Assembly (NCBI GenBank): GCA_963578605.1 | Contig: CAUZEA010000050.1 | Location: 1-39,945, forward strand | Direction of reading: 5' to 3' | Source of the DNA: JAKVCB01 sp963578605 | GTDB taxonomy: Bacteria > Planctomycetota > Planctomycetia > Pirellulales > Lacipirellulaceae | DNA length: 39,945 nt | In this document: positions 33,472-39,945 of the stretch, one piece after another | Layout of the letters: every line of letters starts with the position of its first letter | Position numbering within the stretch: position 1 is the stretch's first letter | Translations under genes and position numbers: made by a program | Notes under the pieces: model-generated | The model's input: the letters and a program-made list of their open reading frames with translations, nothing else | What the model was told of the DNA's origin: nothing | Databases searched by the model: none

Positions 33472-35223
33472 ATGCCAAAACGCTGGCGCATTGCCCCGCA
33501 CGATCCGCAGCGTATCGCCGCGCTTGAAAAGGCGGCTCGGGTCCCTACCGTAGTGGCTCAATTACTTCTCTGCCGCGGAATTGAAGATCCGCAAATTGCC
33601 CGGCATTTCCTGGAAGCCAAACTCAATGGCTTGCGCGACCCGTCCGAGCTCCCAGGGGCAACCCAGGCAGCCGAAATCCTGCACCATGCGATCACCAACG
33701 ACAAGAAAATCGTCGTCTACGGCGATTACGATGCAGACGGCATGACCGCCGCAGCAATCCTGCTGCGTTGCTTGAAACTTCTCCACGGCCAGTTCACCTG
33801 CTATGTGCCCAATCGAATGGAAGAAGGCTACGGGCTGAATGAAGCTGCCTTACGGACGATTGCCAGTGAGGGAGGAGAGGTTGTCATCACGGTCGACTGC
33901 GGAATTGCCAGTCTTCATGAGGCTGACATCGCGCAGGAATTGGGGCTGACACTTATCATCACCGACCACCATCAGTTCGCAGACAGACTGCCTGCGGCCG
34001 CAGCCTTGGTTCATCCACAGCTCCCGGGGCATAGCTACCCCTTCCACGGACTTTGCGGCGCAGCCGTCGCCTTGAAGGTCGCATGGGCACTTTGCCAAAA
34101 AGCGTGTGGAGAAAAACGGGTCAGCGAACCGATGCGGAATTTTCTGATGCGAGCTGTAGGACTGGCAGCAATCGGAACTGTAACCGACGTGGTCCCGCTG
34201 GTCGACGAAAACCGAATTCTGGTTCGTCATGGGCTGACCTCCCTTCGCCATTACCCAACGAAAGGAATCTTAGCGCTGGAAAAGATCGCGGGCCTTAACG
34301 GTAACGTTCCGCTCGCCAGCGATGACATCGGGTTCACGATCGGACCACGTCTCAATGCAGTCGGACGGCTCGGGCAAGCCATGATGGCCATTGAACTGTT
34401 GACGACCGAGTCTGACCAGCGGGCAAAAGAATTAGCCAAATTCGTCGATGATCTCAACAGCCAGCGGCAGACGGTCGAGCGGAGCGTTTTGCGGGCTGCA
34501 AACAAGCAGGCACAAAACGACTTTGCACCCTCCAGCGACCCCGCCCTGGTTCTCGACAGCGAAGGTTGGCACCCGGGCGTCGTCGGCATCGTGGCGGGCC
34601 GCCTGGCAGAACGATACCACCGCCCGGTCATCGTCATCTCGCGGGATGAACTCGGTGTCAAACCGAGCACTGGCTCAGGCAGGAGTGTCCCAGGATTCGA
34701 TCTACACGCTGCGCTGGAAGCATGCAGCACCCATCTGATCAGCTACGGGGGACACCAGGCAGCGGCTGGATTAAAAATCGATCCTGATGCGATTGAGGCC
34801 TTCCGCATTGATTTTTGTGCCATGGTCGAGCAGTCAATTTCTGCGGAACAACTATCTGCAGAGCTATTGGTCGACGCCGAAACACCGTTGGCGGCCCTCA
34901 CCCATCAAACGGTCGGACAAATCGAACAGCTGGCACCCTTTGGTCACGGCAACGAACGTCCCCTCTTGTGCACGGGCGATGTGCGACTTGCCGGTCCACC
35001 CAAACGCATCGGTAGCACCGGCAGTCACCTCGCACTCCAACTCGAACAGCACGGAATCCAAATGAGGGCAGTCGCTTTTGGTGGCGGTGATTGGGAAGAA
35101 GAATTGACTGCGGCCAATGAAAGAGGGCCACTTGCAGTCGCGTTTAAACCGGTCATCAACACCTGGGCGGGACGCACCAATGTGGAAATGCGTCTGGCTG
35201 ACTGGCGCGAGCAATCGACTTAA
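33472..35223 (+). CDS. recJ: Single-stranded-DNA-specific 5'-3' exonuclease RecJ
   Basis: This 583-residue nuclease acts in recombinational and mismatch repair. The DHH phosphoesterase domain has GDYDADG at 84-90 and ITDHHQ with DHH at 165-167; further metal ligands are in VDCGI and GTVTDVVPL. The DHHA1 domain has GSGRSVPGFDLHAAL and SYGGHQAAAG, and an OB-fold follows. Length is normal. The ATG is preceded by eight T residues and no Shine-Dalgarno, so initiation may depend on the U-rich leader. Confidence 0.96.
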   Translation: MPKRWRIAPHDPQRIAALEKAARVPTVVAQLLLCRGIEDPQIARHFLEAKLNGLRDPSELPGATQAAEILHHAITNDKKIVVYGDYDADGMTAAAILLRCLKLLHGQFTCYVPNRMEEGYGLNEAALRTIASEGGEVVITVDCGIASLHEADIAQELGLTLIITDHHQFADRLPAAAALVHPQLPGHSYPFHGLCGAAVALKVAWALCQKACGEKRVSEPMRNFLMRAVGLAAIGTVTDVVPLVDENRILVRHGLTSLRHYPTKGILALEKIAGLNGNVPLASDDIGFTIGPRLNAVGRLGQAMMAIELLTTESDQRAKELAKFVDDLNSQRQTVERSVLRAANKQAQNDFAPSSDPALVLDSEGWHPGVVGIVAGRLAERYHRPVIVISRDELGVKPSTGSGRSVPGFDLHAALEACSTHLISYGGHQAAAGLKIDPDAIEAFRIDFCAMVEQSISAEQLSAELLVDAETPLAALTHQTVGQIEQLAPFGHGNERPLLCTGDVRLAGPPKRIGSTGSHLALQLEQHGIQMRAVAFGGGDWEEELTAANERGPLAVAFKPVINTWAGRTNVEMRLADWREQST

Positions 35224-35285
35224 GTCCTTACATCAGACCGCAAATACCGGCACGACCGGGCAAACAATTCCCCCTTGTGCGCCAG

Positions 35286-36434
35286 TCATTGTACCCCGAC
35301 TGGCGGGGTCACGCGCGACTGGGATGTCAACTGACGTACCACCTCGGTCGGATCACCCGTCTCGTCGAGAATCTCCCGTTGGCGCTGCGCCCAGCTTTTC
35401 GACTGCGCCAGTTGCACAGCACGATTGAGGTAACTATCGGCTCCCAACTTCGCAGCGATTACGGCCATTGACCCGGCGAGTCGCTCAACTTCTTCGGCGA
35501 CGGTAAAAACCCGATAAGAGTAGAGATCAACAAGACTCGCGTGGTTACCGTACCGCGTTGCCCGCCACTTGTTCTGGCGAACCATCATCGGATGGCAATC
35601 ACGTTGATAAGCTCCCTGGTCGATTTCATCCGATAGCGATTTCACCAAGCACTGCACCAAGGCAGCAATTCCGAGCGTATCTGCCAGGTTACCCGGCATA
35701 TCACACACGCGGACTTCCACCGTCCCAAACTTGTGATGTGGCCTCACATCCCACCAAATCTCACGAATGGTATTGATAAAACCCGTTTCAATCATGTGGT
35801 CAACCAACCACACATACTCGCTCCAGTTTCGCATCAGGGTGGGCAAACCGGCCGTCGGCAAACCCTCCATGACTTTCGAGCGATGCGACTGCAAACCGGT
35901 ATCGCGTCCCTCCCAAAAAGGGCTGCTCGAACTCAAAGCCAGCAGGGTGGGCAGGTGCCGCATGATGCGGTCACAAATCATGACCGCCTTGTCCCCCGAA
36001 TCGACTCCCACATGAATGTGCAGGCCAAATGTCACCAACCGGCGGGCCATCTCCTGCAACAGGTTAACCAGTTGCAAGTAGCGCTCGTTAGGAGTCACGC
36101 GCTGTTCTGTCCACAGTGAAAAAGGATGTGTGGCGCCCCACCATAATCGCAAGCCGAGCGCATCGGTCGCTGCCTCGACCGCAGTCAACTTCCCTCGCAA
36201 ATCATGCTCCGCCTCTGCTATCGTTTCGCAAACGCCGGTATTGATCTCCAGCACCGACTGCATCAACTCCGGCTTGTAGGCACCCTCATCCTCACTCAGC
36301 CCATCGGCGGTAAGACGGGCCGAAAGCATCCCGTACGCGCTGCGCAGTGCCATATTGGTCTCGTCGACAAGCCCCAATTCAATTTCGATGCCAACCGTTA
36401 GGCGATCATTCCCTTGGAATTCTATTTTCCCCAT
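35286..36434 (-). CDS. Carboxylate-amine ligase, YbdK/GCS2 family
   Basis: A 382-residue ATP-dependent ligase related to glutamate-cysteine ligase type 2. The ATP and metal region is TVGIEIELGLVDE, with PELMQSVLEINTG and LHIHVGVDSGDKA following, and GTVEVRVCDMPGN later. Family members show weak glutamate-cysteine ligase activity; the real substrate is not known. An AAGGGG box lies about 13 bases before the ATG. It is in the same direction as the amidohydrolase and mqnD, 88 bp away, and may be the last gene of that transcript. Confidence 0.92.
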   Translation of the reverse strand: MGKIEFQGNDRLTVGIEIELGLVDETNMALRSAYGMLSARLTADGLSEDEGAYKPELMQSVLEINTGVCETIAEAEHDLRGKLTAVEAATDALGLRLWWGATHPFSLWTEQRVTPNERYLQLVNLLQEMARRLVTFGLHIHVGVDSGDKAVMICDRIMRHLPTLLALSSSSPFWEGRDTGLQSHRSKVMEGLPTAGLPTLMRNWSEYVWLVDHMIETGFINTIREIWWDVRPHHKFGTVEVRVCDMPGNLADTLGIAALVQCLVKSLSDEIDQGAYQRDCHPMMVRQNKWRATRYGNHASLVDLYSYRVFTVAEEVERLAGSMAVIAAKLGADSYLNRAVQLAQSKSWAQRQREILDETGDPTEVVRQLTSQSRVTPPVGVQ

Positions 36435-36522
36435 ACCAGCTTGTCCCCTTCGAGACCACTATGATTCATTACGCTGCAGGGAGTCGCAAACAATGTCAGC
36501 TTCTCTGCACAACCGCACACGA

Positions 36523-37764
36523 CTAACCGATTGCCCACTCCACAACGCAGCGGGCAAGCAAATTTGCGCCAATCGCCAGACACTGCTCGTCAACATCAAA
36601 CAAAGGCGTATGCAAACCTGGGGCAACCGAGGGATCTGCCGCACACCCAAGCCGGAACATGACACCAGGAACGTGGTCAAGGTAAACGGCAAAATCCTCA
36701 CTTCCCATGCTCGGGCGGGACAGCACCTCAAGTTGGTCGGGACCCAACATTTCGTCTGCGGTGCGACCTACCAGTGAATTCAATTGCAAGTCATTGTAGA
36801 CCGAGGGAATACTTGCCTCAAAGCGAACTTCGATTTTCGTACCGGTGATTTCCTCGACTCCTTTGGACAAAGCACAAATCTGGTCGATCACCTGCTCCCG
36901 CACCGCAAGGTCCAAAGTTCGCAACGTGCCGGCAAGTTCTACCGTTTCAGGAATGACGTTCGGATTTTCGCCCCCACGGATTTGCCCGATAGAAACAACG
37001 ACCGCATCCTGACTATCCGTCGCGCGAGGGACAAACTGGTAAAGCGTACTGATCAACTGGGCCGCTGCACCAATCGGATCTTTCGAAAGATGAGGCCGGG
37101 CCCCATGACCACCCCTGCCGTGAATCACCAGTCGCATGTCGTCACAACTGGCAGTGAAAATACCTGGCCGCACACCAATCGTGCCGGTCAGACGGGTTGG
37201 ATCGACGTGCAACGCAAGGATTGCCTCAACCCCCTCGATCGCCCCTGCGGCAGTCATCTCGTGGGCTCCGCAGCATGTTTCCTCAGCAGGCTGAAAAATA
37301 GCTCGCCACTGGACCGGAACCGGCAATCCACCCTGTTGGGTCAATTCGTCAAGCGCAACAACCGCTCCAAAGAGAATCGCTGAGTGCGCGTCGTGCCCGC
37401 ATGCATGCATGATCCCCGCAACCTGACTGCGATACGCGACTTGCTTTTCGTCCGCGATCCGCAAAGCGTCACAATCAGCACGCAGCGCAAGCCGGCGCCC
37501 CTGCGACGATTGCCCATCGTCACGGCTGTCGACAATCACGCCACGACCTTCCGGGCCCATCCGTACCGGTAATTTTAATTCACTGAACTGCTGGTAGAGG
37601 TGTAAACTCGTTGCGAGTTCTTCATGGCTTGGCTCAGGATGGGTATGAAGGTGGCGACGCAACTTAACGATACGGTCGAAGTTCGCTTTGATCGTTGCAT
37701 CGATTCGATCATGCCAATCGACACGGGAAGGCCGACCTGGTTCAACTCGAGGTGCTTTCTTCAC
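36523..37764 (-). CDS. M20D-family amidohydrolase (hippurate hydrolase / IAA-amino-acid hydrolase-like)
   Basis: A 413-residue zinc or manganese amidohydrolase that cleaves N-acyl amino acids. Metal-site motifs are HACGHDAH, the glutamate pair in QPAEETCCGAHEM, GRGGHGARPH of the dimerisation domain, and SMGSEDFAVY with HTPLFDVDE at the end. I placed the start at GTG 37764 because GGGAG lies nine bases upstream; a TTG at 37803 would overlap mqnD. Between mqnD and the YbdK-like gene. Substrate unknown. Confidence 0.93.
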   Translation of the reverse strand: MKKAPRVEPGRPSRVDWHDRIDATIKANFDRIVKLRRHLHTHPEPSHEELATSLHLYQQFSELKLPVRMGPEGRGVIVDSRDDGQSSQGRRLALRADCDALRIADEKQVAYRSQVAGIMHACGHDAHSAILFGAVVALDELTQQGGLPVPVQWRAIFQPAEETCCGAHEMTAAGAIEGVEAILALHVDPTRLTGTIGVRPGIFTASCDDMRLVIHGRGGHGARPHLSKDPIGAAAQLISTLYQFVPRATDSQDAVVVSIGQIRGGENPNVIPETVELAGTLRTLDLAVREQVIDQICALSKGVEEITGTKIEVRFEASIPSVYNDLQLNSLVGRTADEMLGPDQLEVLSRPSMGSEDFAVYLDHVPGVMFRLGCAADPSVAPGLHTPLFDVDEQCLAIGANLLARCVVEWAIG

Positions 37765-37783
37765 GATGGACGGCTCCCAACAC

Positions 37784-38674
37784 TCAGCCTGCTTGCAAGT
37801 CAAGGTCTACAAATTCAGGTTCTACCAGCGTGGGAATGACTCCTGCCTGGTGCCCACGTGCCAGAAATCGAGCCACAGATTCCCTGCCACGGGGTCCAAA
37901 GTCCAGGGTCCAGTCGTTGACGTACATGCCCACAAATCGGTCCGCGCGACCTTGGTCTAAATCCCGCCCGTACTGCTGGGCATAATCGAGTGCCTCGGTT
38001 CGGTGCTCCAAACCATAGCGAATACTCTCATACAACAGCCGCTGCACATCAGCAATCGTTTCCTCTCCCAGATCCTTGCGAATCGCGTTAGCCCCAAGCG
38101 GTAACGGCAGCCCTGTTTCCTCCTGCCACCACTTACCAAGATCGACAATCAATTTCAGATCGTGATCTCCATAGGTCAGTTGTCCTTCGTGGATGATCAA
38201 CCCTGCGTCAACCGGCTGACCCTCGTAGTTGCCAGCGACCACGGCAGGAATTATTTCATCAAAAGGAACAAGGACATACTTGAATTCAGAATTCAGACAA
38301 AGGCGAAGGGCCAAAAACGCGCTCGTCAATTCGCCTGGAACGGCAATCGATCGCTCAGCAATTTTTCCTAACGAGACTGTCTCGCGCGCAATCACCATTG
38401 GCCCGTACCCATCACCCATACTTGCCCCGCAAGAACAAAGTAAGTATTTGTCATGCAAATGGGCGTAGGCGTGCAGGCTGACCGCCGTCAACTCGAGGTC
38501 GGCCGAAAATGCCCGCTGGTTGAGCGTCTCGATATCGACCAGCTCGTGGGTAAACTCGTACGGGCCTGTCTCGATTTTGTCATTGGCGAGGGCATGAAAC
38601 ATGAATGCATCGTCGGGGTCGGGACTGTGCCCGACGCGGATGAGCTGTTTTGTGACAGATGGATTCGACGGCAC
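37784..38674 (-). CDS. mqnD: 1,4-dihydroxy-6-naphthoate synthase (futalosine menaquinone pathway)
   Basis: About 296 residues. MqnD converts cyclic dehypoxanthine futalosine to 1,4-dihydroxy-6-naphthoate in the alternative menaquinone pathway. Family marks are GHSPDPDDAFMFHAL near the N-terminus, the ELTAVSLHAYAHL and MGDGYGPMVIA segments, and the conserved histidine in IIHEGQLTY, followed by LPLGANAIRKDLG. AAAGGG sits seven bases before GTG 38674 but only one base before ATG 38680, so GTG is favoured. No other mqn genes are in the window. Confidence 0.95.
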   Translation of the reverse strand: MPSNPSVTKQLIRVGHSPDPDDAFMFHALANDKIETGPYEFTHELVDIETLNQRAFSADLELTAVSLHAYAHLHDKYLLCSCGASMGDGYGPMVIARETVSLGKIAERSIAVPGELTSAFLALRLCLNSEFKYVLVPFDEIIPAVVAGNYEGQPVDAGLIIHEGQLTYGDHDLKLIVDLGKWWQEETGLPLPLGANAIRKDLGEETIADVQRLLYESIRYGLEHRTEALDYAQQYGRDLDQGRADRFVGMYVNDWTLDFGPRGRESVARFLARGHQAGVIPTLVEPEFVDLDLQAG

Positions 38675-38983
38675 GTGCATGCCCTTTATGCTGGGAGGAA
38701 ATGGTTATTCTGCGAGGAAACGGCCTGTGCATCCTCTGCTCGCATCATAGGCCGCGGTCGTAATCACCGTCAATCGATTCGTGCGATCTCCCTACGAACC
38801 GCAAACAGTACGGTTGGATCACTGAATCACCGATTTGCCTTACTGATCTGGTCAATACCTCCGCTGGGAGACTTACTCCGAGCTGCCGAAATCAAGCGGG
38901 CTCGACTTGCAGCTACGGCCGAAACACCTAGAATGGTCACACTTGGTGAGCTACCCGCCTACCCAGGAGAGCCCATCCAACCG
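38675..38983. other. Spacer between mqnD and tRNA-Ser
   Basis: About 309 bp without a gene. The right part carries the tRNA promoter. The longer open frames here are accidental; one of them runs through the tRNA. Confidence 0.6.
38907..38934 (+). promoter_or_regulatory. Candidate promoter of tRNA-Ser
   Basis: TTGCAG (38907-38912), a 16-base spacer and TAGAAT (38929-38934) precede the tRNA by about 50 bases. Confidence 0.5.
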
Positions 38984-39072
38984 GGAGAGGTGGCTGAGTG
39001 GTCGAAAGCACCGGTTTGCTAAATCGGCGTACGGGTCATACTGTACCGCAGGTTCGAATCCTGTCCTCTCCG
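38984..39072 (+). tRNA. tRNA-Ser (anticodon GCT)
   Basis: An 89-base class II tRNA. The acceptor GGAGAGG pairs with CCTCTCC (39065-39071), discriminator G at 39072. The D arm is GCTGAGTGGTCGAAAGC, the anticodon arm CCGGT-TTGCTAA-ATCGG reads AGC/AGU codons, a long variable arm follows, and the T arm is GCAGG-TTCGAAT-CCTGT. CCA is not encoded. Its 3' half is overlapped on the other strand by the 3' end of a tyrosine recombinase gene, marking it as an integration site. Confidence 0.95.
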
Positions 39073-39840
39073 CTTGATGGTATTGCACGCTTCGGCATGC
39101 CATCGCACGTCTTCGCATAACCCCTTGGTCGCTCAAGGGGTTGTGTTGTTTCTTTCCAGTTGGTGCTGCTGGGTGCCTGTGAGTGCTGCGCTGCATTTTG
39201 CGCTGTTTGTGCGCTGCATTTTGCGCTGCCCTGGGTTGCCTTCTTGAAATCGTCCTCAGTGACCATCAGGTAATGCTTCAAGGCTACCCGGGGGCTGTTA
39301 CCCAGCCATGATGTCACCACATGTATTGGGTGCCCATCCTTAACTAGTTCCGTCTCTCGACTTGCCCTCATCGCGTGAAATATCGCTGGCCACGTTTTCA
39401 TACCGGCCCGTATGAATAGCCGCTCAAAATGCCCCCTTATGTTGACGTTTCGCCAACCCTTGGGTGTATCGGCCTTCTTTCGGTAATGATCCCCTACATC
39501 ACCACCCACTACATACTCTTCGCCTTCGCGGGCACAATCATATGCCTCGTACAAAAACTCTCTCAATTCAGGGAACAGCGGCATGACTCGACGATCTTTA
39601 CCAGGGTGGCGGGCCGTTTTGGGGGATAGAACGACAATCTTTTCAGTCTCAAAGTTCACCCCTTCCCATCGGAGCGATAGAACTTCGCTCGGACACCGCA
39701 ATCCACCATATCGACAAAGTGCCGTGATGACCCGCCAAGTGGGATCGCATACCGACAGCAACTGTTGGATCTCTTCCTGGGTAACAAAGTAATGCTGGTC
39801 GCTTTTTACCGCTGCAGACCTTGGGCTTCCCCCCTTTAAC
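39036..39840 (-). pseudogene. Tyrosine recombinase (integrase), N-terminally truncated
   Basis: The frame encodes the catalytic domain of a phage-type integrase. It reads QLKGGSPRSAAVKS, HYFVTQEEIQQLLSVCDPTWR, then GLRCPSEVLSLRW with the first catalytic arginine, HAMRAS with the His-x-x-Arg box, WLGNSPRVALKHYLMV with the tyrosine nucleophile (KHY), and a low-complexity tail. The tail ends inside the antisense of the tRNA-Ser gene. The N-terminal SAM-like DNA-binding domain is missing: an in-frame TGA lies at 39896-39894, and sequence right of about 39840 looks like an IS3-family end. An 18-bp direct repeat (39188-39205, 39211-39228) lies in the tail. Probably non-functional. Confidence 0.8.
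39119..39142 (+). terminator. Terminator downstream of tRNA-Ser
   Basis: AACCCCTTG (39119-39127), six-base loop, CAAGGGGTT (39134-39142), then a T-rich stretch. A strong nine-base-pair hairpin about 47 bases after the tRNA. It lies inside the recombinase coding frame on the other strand. Confidence 0.65.
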
Positions 39841-39945
39841 TGATCCAGGTCTATGAGAGAATCGCATCCGGGCGTAGCCCGGAAAGGATTTCCTCAGATG
39901 AAGAAGAACCGACACACGACCAAGCAGATTATTGAGAAGCTTCGT
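39841..39945 (+). mobile_element. Left end of an IS3-family insertion sequence (partial)
   Basis: From TGATCC at 39841 the sequence leads to an IS3-type OrfA start at 39898. TGATC is a common first pentamer of IS3-family inverted repeats. A perfect seven-base-pair hairpin (TCCGGGC at 39867-39873, GCCCGGA at 39877-39883) lies in the leader. The exact border is inferred from where the integrase similarity ends; the element leaves the window on the right. Confidence 0.5.
39898..39945 (+). CDS. IS3-family transposase OrfA, N-terminal fragment
   Basis: Sixteen residues, MKKNRHTTKQIIEKLR, cut by the window edge. The pattern 'MKK.RHT..QII.KLR' is typical of the first residues of IS3-family OrfA proteins, which bind the element ends. 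AAAGGA lies about twelve bases upstream of the ATG. Confidence 0.75.
   Translation, partial: MKKNRHTTKQIIEKLR

Noticed and set aside
38951..39196. Minus-strand frame containing ERTGFEPAVQYD
   Set aside because: It is the antisense of tRNA-Ser; such false proteins are well known from databases.

Overview
The window looks like chromosome of a planctomycete (Planctomycetota, probably Pirellulales-like). This is an inference from gene content: a Sua5 domain fused to a YwlE-type arginine phosphatase, a large BatA-like von Willebrand protein with a MoxR ATPase, an NHL-propeller lipoprotein with a Tat-like signal, a primary sigma factor without an obvious region 1.1, a futalosine-pathway menaquinone gene, an AtuA-family protein and an RR-rich L33. 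Many genes start with GTG or lack a clear Shine-Dalgarno. No rRNA and no CRISPR array were seen. Most of the window is ordinary core genome; the accessory part is the last kilobase.

Layout. 64-1728 (minus): Sua5-YwlE fusion and rpiB, a cluster also known from Firmicutes. 2069-7777 (plus): NHL-repeat lipoprotein, VWA/GATase-like membrane protein overlapping moxR, and an ArsC/YfgD-like reductase. 7882-11335: a DNA-damage block, with an SRAP (YedK/HMCES) gene divergent from imuA-imuB around a near-palindromic LexA-like operator that overlaps a consensus -35 box. imuA carries two recent-looking tandem duplications, one of which shifts the frame. No dnaE2 follows. 11483-16151: an Old Yellow Enzyme-like flavoprotein, a Gfo/Idh/MocA dehydrogenase, and a translationally coupled HAD phosphatase and PfkB kinase. 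About 16340-16630 holds a probable sugar-isomerase remnant.

16826-24398 (plus): FAH-family hydrolase/isomerase, His-rich lipoprotein, a UvrA homologue with altered ABC signature motifs, a small hypothetical gene, a ThiF/MoeB E1-like enzyme and a Ser/Thr kinase. 24433-28624 (minus): glycolate oxidase glcD-glcE-glcF with its own promoter and terminator. 28955-30514 (minus): primary sigma factor. 30857-33032 (plus): AtuA-like protein followed by an AtuE/LiuC-like crotonase. 33213-35223 (plus): rpmG and recJ. 35286-38674 (minus): YbdK-type carboxylate-amine ligase, M20 amidohydrolase and mqnD.

38984-39945: a tRNA-Ser(GCU) whose 3' half overlaps, on the opposite strand, the 3' end of a tyrosine recombinase gene. 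This is the usual sign of an integrative element inserted at a tRNA. The recombinase has lost its N-terminal part at what looks like the left end of an IS3-family insertion sequence, whose OrfA begins at 39898 and runs off the window. The most useful leads are the SOS operator with the damaged imuA, the UvrA signature changes, the AtuA/crotonase pair and the tRNA-Ser integration site.
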